A stretch of DNA of 64,000 nt from NCBI GenBank assembly GCA_021018815.1, contig JAITYX010000016.1:7455001-7519000 (forward strand), in the 5' to 3' direction. This DNA comes from Talinum fruticosum. Taxonomy: Eukaryota > Streptophyta > Magnoliopsida > Caryophyllales > Talinaceae. A program made the translations under genes and the position numbers. Shown here piece by piece: positions 35,701 to 47,287 of the stretch. Under the pieces are notes generated by a model. That model was given only the letters and a program-made list of their open reading frames with translations, searched no databases and had not been told where the DNA came from. Each line of letters opens with the position of its first letter. Within the stretch, counting starts at the first letter, position 1.

Positions 35701-36871
35701 AAGCATCAACTCAAACTCCTCTCTCCAACTCCAATTTTCAGCTAAAGTGAGGAGGGACCTTGTTAATTGTCTCATACACATATTTACAACTATTATGTCG
35801 TGAAGACAATTGTATAATTGATTAGTTAGTTAAATTTAAACTTTCTATTTCATCTACTACTGTATGGTAATGGTACAACATTCCTTCTATTTCTTTCCTC
35901 TTTATCCTCATTAAGAACAATTTAAATAAAACCCTTGTGAAAAGAATTACCTAATTTTTGTTTTGTTTATCATTGAAAAAAAAACTAATGTATGTATATA
36001 ATGTAGCGAATTTTAATTCTCTTTTGAATTAACTTATTTTAATTATTACCTTACATCATCTTTTTGTATCATACTTACGTACTGTACAAGTAGAAAGAGT
36101 GAGTTTTTTTTGGGGGGTCATCAAGAATTCTAGTTATTGTTGAGAATAATCTTGTAGTTAATTTTGACTCATTTTCTTTGTCGTCATCTCGTTTGGAGTA
36201 AATTATCCGACCAGATTCGCGTGATGTTAAGGGCTTTCATTTGGCAATGGACAGAAATTCAAAACCTTGCAAAAAAATAATGCACTAAAGTTCTGTCAAG
36301 TTGGATCTCTAGCTCGTGAACATTTAGATCAGTCACCAAATGCATCCGTGTCTCAACACAAAGAAGAGCAGCCTTGTGGTGAATGGTGATTAGACCAGAA
36401 AACATTAAAAAAATAAGTCCTTTTGGTTTTGCTTTAAGGGTTGGGGTGGGGGGGCATAAAGAATAATCAATTAGGTGTAAGAGGAGGGGGATTCCATTTC
36501 CAAAGGTTACAATGTGTCTTAATCAGGCAACAATACAGCAAAATCGGGTCTGAATTTACAAGCCACCTTATGTATGAAAGGTGGCATCAATGAATCGAAT
36601 CCTTCAAGAACAAAAAGAATGGTACACCAATAATCATCTGGTACTCCCGATCGATAGGTAAGAAAGTAGAATTTGGTAGCTCAGTCCAAATCAGTCCGAG
36701 ATCTGAAATACAAAATGACGATCAGTTGTTGCTACCAACACAAACATGTGTACGACTGTTTCACACTGTCAGGTTTCCAGTATATATGTGAAAGTCATGT
36801 TAAGGAAATGGAAAGGAAAGCTCACCTTAGGAGGTCTCCGAAGCAAACTGATTCTGGAAGAATGCAATTAA
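32774..36871. other. Isomerase leader/promoter and intergenic DNA, no gene seen
   Basis: Bases 32774-33420 are purine-rich on the plus strand (CT-rich on the transcribed strand) and probably form the isomerase leader and promoter. From 33420 to about 36000 the DNA is AT-rich with no recognisable gene. The last 500 or so bases before 36872 are likely 3' UTR of the M50B gene. Confidence 0.5.
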
Positions 36872-39800
36872 TCATGAAAGGATGACAAGCCCCAAATACA
36901 TGGCTCCGCAAAGAAATGTGAAAGAGATCACTCCCCTGCCAAAGTCATTGATTAATGGAGGCAAAATATAACGTCAGTAACTCTACTAATCTCAAACCTG
37001 CAGTGTAAAAAAGGACCCAGGTAAAAAGGGAGGGAAGGGAGGGGAGGGTTTAGTTTTTCTTCAGTCATCACTCGTCAAGTGCTCACCAAATGAATCCCCA
37101 TGCAACCCCGTTGCAAGGGCAAGGGCAAATCTCGGCAAACTTCTCAGCATCACTGGAGTTAACTCTCCGGGATATTAGATCATCATAAATATCTGCATTA
37201 TGACATTCAAATCATACATCATGTAACTTAATCCAAGTCCACCAATAGCCTGAACCTCTGACAGGTTGTTTCTATTTGTACCTAGATTTTTAAGAATATT
37301 GGCTACCAATTACAAAATAAGTAAATGACTGCTATTTAGCTTATCTGTGTTAGTCCATTACAATCTGACGTTTGGAATTTTTCCAAAAAAATGTTTTTTG
37401 AAGATGGATCAACCAAATATTACCATAAACAGAGAACAAGCTGTTCATCACACCTGCCAAAAACCAAAAAGAAGCATAATCAGAACTGCAAAACCTTTTA
37501 AAAAGAAGCCCCCAAAAGGAAAATAGGTGTCACACAGCAGTTACATTATGTGAAGTGAAGAAAGGGAAGACAAAGGATCAAAGAACATACCAATGAAAAG
37601 AATGACATACCGAAGAATACGTACTTCAGTTTTTTCTTGCAAGAGCCAAATTACACCAAGAAAAATAATAAACCCTGAATTATAATTGTTTGGGTTAAGT
37701 GCAGAAACAAAACAATAATCAGTAGGAAATAGAGAGAAGTGCACTGAAACTCACCAATACAAAGTCCTCGAAGTGTCCACTTTTTCATCATCAATACCAA
37801 GCAAAAATAAAGGATGTCAGTTCTTTACATAATTTGGCCAGAGAAAACAGTATTTGATATTATAAACAGTTGATATCGTTACATTTTGCGCAATGAATAG
37901 CACAACAAGCAGTGCTACTCCAAGACATCCAGCAGCGATTCTTGCTGTAAGAAGATTTGTGGAGGCAAGTACCAAAAGCATTCCCCAGAATGAAGAGCCA
38001 AGATCTGAATATGTAAGCAATATTAAAAATGTTAATGCCCAAAGTAGCACATTTAATAGAACCAGATTAAATGAAATGATATGATTCGGCAGGGCAACCA
38101 ATCAATTCTGCAAATACAAGGTTCCTCAGGCAGAGAACATCAGAAGACTATAATATTATGCTTTAAGGAAAAAAATCTCTGAATCAATACGGATACCCTA
38201 GAATCCTGCCTAGGCAAGGTTAGTTGTACATAATTTTACCCCTAAATTGCAAAGCAGTTGTTTCCATTTGACCCAACATTTAAAAAGCTTCACTGGTATG
38301 ACTGCTCATTAAATAATAGCAAAAGACATAAAGGGCAGTTTAGCCAGGCGCTTTCAAAATCACATCTCATGACAGGTAATTGAACAGTAAGAATGCAGGT
38401 GTAAAAGAACAAAAAAGGGATTCAGCATAAGTTAATTACATCCAGCAGGTAAGATCAGCCAATATGCACCACCACGGGTCTTTGTCACACCGCCCTCATT
38501 TGCATGAACCTCAATACCCTCCACCTGAAGACGACATAAGTCAAGAGTCAATGTTAGGTGTGAGAATGGTTAGATACATCAATTATTGACTTATATAAAC
38601 TAAATACTTACAAAGATAAAACAAGGGAATGCAAATATGCAATAGAGTATGGTCGAGGAAAAAACACATTGTCAAGAAAATTGTGCTAAATGTGTGTCAT
38701 GCTACATAAAGATTAATGATTGGTAGCATTAGCAATGTCAAAAAAGCTGCTAGTACCATGCAAGGCTACAACTTACAAGACAAAATGGTGGGCTGCAGAA
38801 AATTTAATAGCTGAGAATACTCAAATATTTAGATGAGAAACCGGTCCAGAACTATGATCCATGAATAGAATAGGTCCTGAAATGAGGATTTTATTGGAGG
38901 ATAAATATGTAATTGAATTATATGAAAGTCATCATTCATGAGTGGTGCTCCGTCAGGATTAGTAGAAGAAACAATCACTCCTTTTTCTGTATTGCAATGT
39001 CCCAGATTAGCAATTTACTCGGCCTGATTAGCAAAGCTATTTGCTTTCCTTTTGTTAGGCCAATACAGATCATACCCAATTTTACCAGAGGACAATTTTC
39101 TCTTTTCCTTTTTTTTTGGGGGGCAGGGGGATCAATTGTACTGAGATAAAATATCTCCATACTTTAAGAGTAGAATTGTACAAGAGTAAACACGACGTAT
39201 CTCACCTGGCCACATGTAAGTTTACAAGCTATAGCATGGCTGACTTCATGAAGAAAGACGGTAATGAGCTTAAAAGGTGTCAGCAAAAACGTCCTCCACA
39301 GCTGTTAATCACGGGGATAGACTTTGTCACTTGACAAATTAGTCAAATATGCAATAATAGAAATATCGCCAAACTAAACTGAATCATACATGTTTGAACC
39401 ACACAAAACCAAGCCATCAACCCAAAGTGCCACCTATGGTGGGATGAGGTGATCACAGTCATATATATGTTACACTATCCATATCTTAGAACTTTTAGGT
39501 TAGACATTATTTCTGTAGAACACTAGATCATACATATGATAGGAGAACGACGAAGTACAAAACCGGTAGTTCAACTACCCAATACTGAGAATATTCAATT
39601 TCATGTGCCTAGGGAAACATGTTAGAAGGCAGAACTTAGTACTTCAGGCATCCCCTTGACTCCTTCAAATACCCTAGTGGTATAAATTCCTTGACAAAGC
39701 CTGCATTGACAAGTTCAACGCTTAGCTTTTGTAATAATCCTAGAAATATTTCCTTTCTGCCTAAGATTGGTCATTGTGGAAGGTACATTATTTGTCAACA

Positions 39801-40431
39801 CTCAGCTGTTCATTTCAGTTGTTAATGCCAGAAAATGAAGAGAAAGCCCTAAATTGAGACCAATTTAAAGGCAACTAGAAGTTAGATACAAAATTTCATG
39901 ATTAACTGAACTTCATTGCTGTGAATCACAGCATCAAGTGCCCAAATTCCAGCTTGATTTCCCAACATAACTAGGGAATCCTTCCCAATTTTCAGACAGG
40001 CTTCTAACTTGGGCAATTTTCAAAACCCAGACTAAATTTCAGCAATTTAGGATTAAACTAACGCAATCTTGAATAGCAATAGATAGGCCCAGTAGAGCTC
40101 CAATTATACAAAATAGAAAGCAAATTTTCATATTCGATCCAAAACCCATCAATTAGCCATGCCCTACTCATAAATGAGAGATCTCAACTGACAAAAGATC
40201 AATAATTACAAGAATTTATTAAGTTTTAGAAGCAAAATTCTTCACGTGAAAGATAAAGATGATTGAGGAAAGGCAAAAGTTCCTTTCTGGTTATGAAAAA
40301 CAAAGAAATAAAAAGAAAAAGGGTAGGAGAAAAGAAGACATACCACTAAGATAACAAGAGTAAAGATGGCAATGGTGATAAGAAAAGCTTTTTGGTCGCG
40401 ATTGCAACACCCCTTCAGTTCCCAATTCGGA

Positions 40432-40436
<5 letters not shown>
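36872..40436 (-). CDS. Peptidase M50B-like integral membrane protein
   Basis: Nine exons: 40436-40344, 39301-39206, 38524-38440, 38004-37883, 37779-37755, 37674-37591, 37453-37424, 37192-37087 and 36935-36872, giving 234 residues with consistent phases and no break. The metal-binding motif HEVSH lies at residues 49-53, inside LITVFLHEVSHAIACK. Several hydrophobic segments follow (WLILPAGYLGSSFWGM, TLRGLCIG then FIIFLGVIWLL, RYVILFIGV), then a soluble loop with DIYDDLISRR and EICPCPCNGV, and a last membrane helix ending GLVILS. M50 enzymes cleave within membranes, but the substrate and membrane of this plant family are unknown to me. Exon 5 is a 25-nt microexon. The start codon abuts a (GA)31 tract. 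From memory the Arabidopsis relative At1g67060 sits next to a phosphomannose isomerase gene, as here. Confidence 0.9.

Positions 40437-40499
<63 letters not shown>
40437..40499. repeat. (TC)31 microsatellite, the (GA)n leader of the M50B gene
   Basis: A perfect TC run of about 31 units on the plus strand ends at the base before the M50B start codon, so the mRNA reads GAGAGA directly into AUG. Length changes here would alter the leader, not the protein. Confidence 0.95.
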
Positions 40500-40504
<5 letters not shown>

Positions 40505-41335
40505 AAAATCTTCAGAGGAAATGGTTAGAGCTTGCTTCCTCTCTCTTCCTTCTAAAGCTGTTAGAAGGAAGTTGGGAGAAGGTCAAACCCAATTGGAGTT
40601 TCTTAGAAAAATCTGAACCTTTTGAATGGAAAAAAACAAGAAGTAGCGCTGGGTGGTTGGTTGAATTTGAATCAAAAATGGGTATTCCCTCCGCGTCTCT
40701 GACAATTCCTTCAACCAGAAAGCCGTGAATTTTGTCGTGTTCTTCAGTTTGAATCAAATGGGTGCTCCAGTTCCTCCCCTACCCTTTCAAAATTGACCAC
40801 TTGACCAATGACGACCCCTTTTACTGCATCAGATGCCCCCAGAAATACTCGCGTCTCTCACCTGGCAATTTACCTCAATTTATATCGGATCTTATATCGA
40901 AAAAGCTAATTTAAAATGAATCCAAAATCAAACTATGCGATGGCTTTGTCAGGAATTCTTCCTATGCGATGGCTTTCTCAATCTGGGCTCATCCGCGTGT
41001 GAATTGGTCTCGGGCCAAGTTGGGTGGGTCGGTTGTTCATTACCCAGGAAATTCTAGGTACAGCCCAGTCCCCATCATGGTCTGATTCTGTGCGATGCGG
41101 AAGAAGGATAGCCGTGTTTCGGCCCTACATAAAGAACAGCAATCTTATAATAAAACTAGTTTGTAAGATCGTCAAGAACAAGAATCAATTTAAACAGTGA
41201 TAAAACAAAAAAATAATCAATTTTAAACAAAGAGAAGATCAATGTATCTTAGGACATTATTTTACTTCTTATACCAACATATGTGTATTTTTGTTTTTCT
41301 TCAAAAATATATGTGTATTTTTGATATTATATGTC

Positions 41336-41864
41336 TAGGGGTGTATTCGAGTCGAGTCGAGCTCGAACCTACCAAGCTCGAAACTCGGCTCGTGAGTATC
41401 GTTTGTAACTCGAGTTCGGCTCATGGCTCACCAAGCTCAGCAAAATCAAGCTCGAGCTCGGCTCGTCAAAGCTCGAGCCTAAGCTCGGCTCATCAAAAGC
41501 TCGAACTTGAGCTCGACTCGTTCTTGTCTCGTTAGTTCACTATACTTCTTTAAAATTTTTGTTTTTAGATTCAAAATCACACTTTGTATACTTATTATAA
41601 AATATAAATTTGAACTTAATTGAAATTCGTTTGCTCGGCTCGTCGGCTCGTTCGTTCGTTCGGCTCGTTCAGCTCGTTTTGCAAGTGGGTCGTGTAGGCT
41701 CGGCGAGCTTACGAGCTCCAAAATTACAAGCTCAAGCTCGGCTCGAAAAACTATCCAGGCTAGGCTCGGCTTGGCTCGGGCTCGTTATGAACTTGGCTTG
41801 GCAAACTTTTATGCGAGCCGGCTCGCAAGGGCTCGCGAGCCGCCTTGGCTCAGCTACACCCCTA
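41336..41864. mobile_element. Non-autonomous hAT element with perfect TSD
   Basis: A 529-bp element begins TAGGGGTGTA and ends TACACCCCTA, a perfect 10-bp inverted repeat. It is flanked by identical 8-bp direct repeats TATATGTC (41328-41335 and 41865-41872), the target duplication length of hAT transposons. The interior is packed with GAGCTCG / CGAGCC words and has no coding capacity. The intact target duplication indicates a fairly recent insertion. Related but decayed copies are at 21610-22245 and 45630-45960. Confidence 0.9.
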
Positions 41865-44800
41865 TATATGTCAATGCATTTTTATAAAATACCACCATCA
41901 TTATGATTTTCATCAAACACTTTTCGAGAATTAGTTCATTGTTTCATATTTTAATCATAAACAATTATTTTCATCAAACACTTTTTCTTGAAATATTTAC
42001 ACAAACAACTAATACTAATAATCAACCGCTAATAATCAGTTACCAAACGGGTTAAACTAACATAGTAATTATAGTTGGCTATAAATGGCGAAATTTGATG
42101 AGAATACAAGTTGCATAAAGAAAAACCAAAAGTCTAGGTATTATATTCAGCTATCATATCATATGTACTAAAACTCCCAACTCTCTATCCTAAGAACCAA
42201 CATACCCCATCCTCCTCCCTCCCAATATAAGCACCCACCCATTGCATTTGCAATGTCAAAATCATGTTCTTGATGTGGTTGGGGATATATGTCTTTCACT
42301 CAATCATGGGCCATATGAAGTGGGCCAGCCCAACAGATGGACATTCACCAAATGAAGTCCATTATCCCAAATGGGTCCTACCCATGAGGCATGTTCGGGT
42401 GGGTCATTCATCCATATTTTTCACAAAATTAAAATAAAAAGCTATATGTGAACATTGTGGATATAAAGTTTCATTTTGACAGAGTGACAGATAGACAGCC
42501 CCTTTGTTGCTTCCTTTTCTTCCTGCAAAGTCTGGTGCTTTTCTCTACCTCTCTTCTGTCCATCACCCATTGCAAAGTTTTCTTTTTCTTTTTTTTTTTG
42601 GTCGGATATTAAGCTTAAATCTGTGATATTATTAGCTAAAGTGTATTACGACTAGTTATTAGTTGTTATGGGTTGTTATGAGTTGATATGAGCTCTTACG
42701 ATTAAATGAAATTGGTTGTTATGAGTTATTATGAGTACATTACGTGCTATTACAAATTGTTACGGTTGATGCTTAGCTATTAACCGTTATAAACACCAAA
42801 CAAACAAACTCACATGTTCATTTTAGTGTCTTGCTAATTTGTTTTCAACTTGTGTAAATTACAAGGAAAAAGTGTTGGAAATGAACTTAAATATTACAAT
42901 CCTTTTAACTTGTCTTACTTATATAAAGTGCTAAAGATCTTTTTAAAACTGTATAAGTATTTTAAGAGATATTTAATGACATGATATATAATATGAAAAT
43001 TACGATTTACATATAGATACATGCATGTGAGTTGCCTTCTTGTCTTACAAGGACATAGACTCTTCTTGAATGTTTTTGGTCGAAAGCCAATGAACTTATT
43101 ATAGCAATAATCGGTATCGACTTATTTGAGCTTATATGTGTAAAATTTTCTTCTTTATATTTGTCGCTTTTCAAATTTAATTGATTTATCGATTAAAATT
43201 GTCTCTATTTGTATTGTTTTAATATTTTTCTATATAAGTAGAACTTTTATCAAATAATAAATTACATATGTTTCTTATAGGGTTTTATATTGCTGTTTAG
43301 GTAAATAATGGTTTCAAAAACTTGATCATTGTTTGTCCAAAAAGAATATTGTACAATTCAATTTTAAAATGGTGAATTGTCCATTTAGGAGTCTGACTTT
43401 TTTCAATTCCAAATCAATTATTATGTTTGGTTCATAGAGAAAAACAATTCCACTCTCGTTCGTACAAGACATTAGCCATTTTAATCTAAACATTATTGCT
43501 ATCGTAAATGTCAATAATATATCATTTTAATTGATAAATAAAAACAAATTCTAAACGATTTAAATATAAGAGCACAAGTTAATATTGACGTTCAATCATT
43601 TATTTTGAATATGACATTACAAAATTAGAGAAAAATCTACTTTATATTTTGTATATATACCATTAAGACACCTGATATGATTTTGTACAGAAACTTCGTA
43701 CCATCTTTATCTTTGCACCATTTGTACACTTGATGGCATTGTGATTGTGGACAGAAAGACAAAGCTAATAAATAAGCATAAATTATTGATTTGGATAGAA
43801 AAAGACCCAAATAGATTGTGAATGATTAATCAGAATCAAAACCAGATAGTTGCCCTAATCTTAGTTTGATATCTTTCATCATCAGATAATTTAGGCGTAG
43901 AACAAATCGTGGCAGATAATACTACCTCCAAATGTTGAAGTCTCTGTGAACTGTGATGTTTCATCTCTGTCTGTCTCTCTCCGTCTATCATAATACAGTA
44001 ACAGGGCTAAGGTACAGCAGTTGTCATATCTCATTCTTTTTCTAAACCTTACTGTGGGTGGTTACCAGTCAGAGCAAAAGCTGTGTTGTGGATTTTCAGA
44101 GATGAAATGTAAAGCCATTGTCATCTCTTTCTTACACTGTTTACTGACAGAAGGTTTTCAATCTGTTCAACACAGGAAAGTTTCCAGTGATCTCTCAGAT
44201 TTGTCTTTCAGACTTGTAAAGGAAAGACAGGATTCTTAGTGATGCTCACTGCTGTTCATCCTCAATCTTGTTATCTTCTTAAAACAAGATTTTTATCCAT
44301 AACATTATGCTATCTTATTTACAGAAGGGATATAGCCCTTGAGTTAGCTTAAAAATTGGTATATCATGCATTAAGTAAATTGAAAAACGTTGGATTCAAT
44401 AATATAAAGTTTAAGTACTCATACACCGTATACGGTTGTAAGATACTTCACAATTTCACTCGATTATAAAAATACAAGTGAGCACAATTTTCATAATGAA
44501 AAGTCGGAGAAACAATATCCTTAAGGAGGTATTTATTTTGTCCGTTAGCGTAATTAATAAGATATGACCTCATAATAATTGATAACTAATTGTACTACTA
44601 ATAATTTAACGTTTTATAGTATGTGATATATAACTAAAACAGAATTAAGACAAATAATTTAATGTTTTATAATATGTGATATATGTCTTATTTTAACACA
44701 AGGCGTTATGGTAACCCATTAATTTTGTTTTCATAACTAAATGTTCCTTTTAAAAATTATTTAGTAAGTTGGACCTACAATGTGAATAGTTTTGAAAAAA

Positions 44801-45024
44801 AAAAAAGAACAAAACAAAAAGTTGCAGTATGAACCTTCATAACCCAGTTTTTTTTATTTTTTTATTTTTTAGAGACAGTTTGTCAAAACTATTTGACAAT
44901 TTTGTATGCCATTAATGCGTGTATATATATATACACATGTGAATTATAAAGGACATTTCCATTGACATTATTAAAATGAAAAATTTTGATGGTGGATAAA
45001 TTTAAATAATTAATGAGTTTTACT

Positions 45025-45446
45025 CCCTGTTCGGTAAAATAAGTTCGTTTGAGTAGCGGATAACTATTTGTGTAGTTGATAGTCTGTTTAGGTAGTCGAT
45101 AATCTGTTAGATTTTAGCTGTTAGCGGATAGCTCGTTTAATTGACCGGTTGAATAAATGTGTTTGGTAAATGTAGTAGTTGAGTTAGTCGATTATTGTAA
45201 ATTGACGTAAAAGGATATAAATAATTTGTCAAATATAAATAAATGAAGGGTTTTTTGTCAAAAAATATGAAACGCTACTTTCAAATGTGAAAAGCTAATA
45301 TTCTTAGCTTTTCGAAACACTACTGAAATGCTAAAAGCTACTGCAAACGCTAGACACTACCTTACCGAACGCTAATATTTGATTGATTAGTGTTTTGACT
45401 TGGTCAAAACGTTAAAAGCTACTTCAAACGCTATTGCAGAATAGGG
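45025..45446. mobile_element. hAT-like MITE
   Basis: The left end CCCTGTTCGGTAAAATAAG and the reverse-complemented right end CCCTATTCTGCAATAGCG form an imperfect inverted repeat of the CCCTGTTTGG family. The interior is rich in AGCTTTT / AAAGCTA words, and no clean target duplication is visible. Confidence 0.55.
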
Positions 45447-45629
45447 TCTTAGTAGTTAGTGTACTATCTTCATCTTATTAATCACTTTAATTTTTCTTTG
45501 ATTCTTTGTTAATTAAAATCAAACTAGTTATCGATTTAATCAGTGAAAAAAAACATAAAACCCTTCCAATATTAATTTTATATTTTAATTACAAGAATTA
45601 AAACCAATAATTTAAGAAAAATAACATCG

Positions 45630-45960
45630 TACTTAGGGTTGTAATGAAATTGAGCCAGCTCGAAGGCATATTGACCGTAGCCGAGCTCAACAAGGCTCTA
45701 TTCGGTTCGGTTTAAGTTCATTTTTTTAAAAAAATATTTATCCGAAGAGTATAAAATTACCATTAAGATCACCAAAATTTCATTCAAACCTTTAGTTATT
45801 AAATCTAATAAAAAATATGTAATTTACCTTCGATTATAACTTAAATTAAAAAATTATCGAGCCTGAGTTAAGTGAACTGAATTTAAACATAAATTTCAAA
45901 CTTGCCGAGCCCAAACCAAGTTAATATATTAACCAAGAGGTCGACCCGTTTATACTCTAG
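45630..45960. mobile_element. Decayed GAGCTC-rich element
   Basis: Opens with TAGGGTTGTAATGAAATTGA and carries GCCAGCTCGAAGG, GCCGAGCTCAAC and CCGAGCCC words, resembling the hAT element at 41336. Ends are eroded; the assignment rests on word content only. Confidence 0.35.
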
Positions 45961-46531
45961 TTATATTCATGTTACTTAAACCAACCAACTTTGACAACTT
46001 AATAATAAAATTGAAGTTGAATCGAAATTAAACCCCGACGTATTGAATTAGCCGTCAGCATTGACAGTATATGAGGTTGGCCCCCTGGACCTGAAGATGC
46101 TTGCCAGGTTGAAAGCTTTGGTTATAATCGAACAGAGCCTATTCCTCTCTCAGTCTCAGTCACACCAAATTTGTTTACTAAATTTTATATTTCTCAATTA
46201 TAAATCCCCCATTTCCTCTCTTTCCTCATCCTCCTACTCCTTAATTTAACTACCAACCTCTTTATTCTTCCTTTATCCTCAACCCCATTCTCTCTCTCTC
46301 TCCCTGTCTCTCTCTCTGTTCGTGCTGGTCATTACTCTAACTTCCAAGTCTTCCTCCATTTATTTTACACAGCCCAAGTCTTCTTCTACTGGCGCACAGC
46401 AATCTTCTTGCCTCCCAACAAATGCACATTTTCCCCGGATTTTCAAGGACACACAATCTTTGATCTCATCTGTTCCAATTCTGCCTATAAAACTGCTCCC
46501 CTGTTCTTCTCCCACGTAAAATCCCTGAAAA

Positions 46532-47287
46532 ATGGCCGTTGAGCTTTGCACAGATAGTCGCTCCATGGGGATGAGCCCGAGAATTTCATTCTCCCATGAT
46601 CTCAACAAATCTGACATTGTCCCCATTGAACCCCACATTCCATTAAAGTCCTCTCTCGTCGATTACGATTTCGACTTCTGTGTCAGCAGGAGAAGCTCTG
46701 ATCAAGAATCATCCTTGGCTGATGAGCTTTTTGCAAATGGGATTATTCTTCCCATTCAAATCAACAGAAAAAACCTGCCCATAAAGTCAAAATCTCTGTC
46801 TTCTTCTTCTTCTTCTACATCATCATCAGCAGCTTTGCTCCCGCCATTGCCGCCCTCCTCCTCTGTTTCAAACAATGCCGAAATGGAGAGCTCAAAAGAC
46901 ACAGAGGAGAAACAGGGGAGCACCAGCAAGTCATTCTGGAAGTTCAAGAGAAGCAAGAGTTTGAATTGTGGGAGCATTTACAGAAGAGGGTTGTGCCCTT
47001 TGCCTCTTCTATCAAGGAGTAAATCAACTGGGTCAACGGCTAGCGCTAAAAGATCACTAATCCCAAAAGATGAAGCAACCCAAAACAACAACAGTGCTGC
47101 GAAGCAGAGTACCCAGAAGAACCCAAATTCAAGCTACCACAAGAAGCCTCCATTGAGGAAGAATTATGGGTCATCATTCAATTCTGGGGTTGTTCAAGTT
47201 AGCCCGGTTCTCAATGTCCCAACAGGGAAGCTTTTAGGGTTTGGCTCCATTTTCTCCAATGGCAAAGATAAGGGCAAGAAGAAATGA
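46532..47287 (+). CDS. MAKR/BKI1-like basic serine-rich protein (251 aa)
   Basis: A single-exon gene. The N-terminus has SPRISFSHDL, followed by an acidic patch with LVDYDFDFCV, a low-complexity serine run (residues about 89-100), and a basic block SFWKFKRSKSLNCGS followed by LLSRSKSTGS; the C-terminus ends in a lysine cluster GKDKGKKK. The KSFWxFKRSxSLN motif and this layout recall membrane-associated kinase regulators (MAKR/BKI1 group), which bind the plasma membrane through basic stretches and modulate receptor kinases. The assignment is from motif memory and is moderate. From memory the Arabidopsis neighbour of the M50B gene, At1g67050, is annotated as such a regulator, which supports it. 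The leader is CT-rich. Confidence 0.7.
   Translation: MAVELCTDSRSMGMSPRISFSHDLNKSDIVPIEPHIPLKSSLVDYDFDFCVSRRSSDQESSLADELFANGIILPIQINRKNLPIKSKSLSSSSSSTSSSAALLPPLPPSSSVSNNAEMESSKDTEEKQGSTSKSFWKFKRSKSLNCGSIYRRGLCPLPLLSRSKSTGSTASAKRSLIPKDEATQNNNSAAKQSTQKNPNSSYHKKPPLRKNYGSSFNSGVVQVSPVLNVPTGKLLGFGSIFSNGKDKGKKK

Larger units (their letters stand above)
40500..46531. other. Intergenic region with several MITEs, no gene seen
   Basis: Six kilobases between divergent genes. Bases 40500-41100 are likely M50B promoter (a TGGGCT site II-like word near 40985). Recognised repeats are the hAT element at 41336-41864, a hAT-like MITE at 45025-45446 and a GAGCTC-rich remnant at about 45630-45960. A tract of GTTATGAGTT words occurs at about 42640-42790. 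Bases 43920-44330 have a less AT-rich, transcript-like texture without a good frame. Bases 46260-46531 are the CT-rich leader of the next gene. Confidence 0.5.

Noticed and set aside
40366..40728. Open frame with a long serine-leucine repeat across the TC microsatellite
   Set aside because: It is a translation of the (TC)31 repeat in the leader of the minus-strand M50B gene; the repeat alone keeps the frame open.
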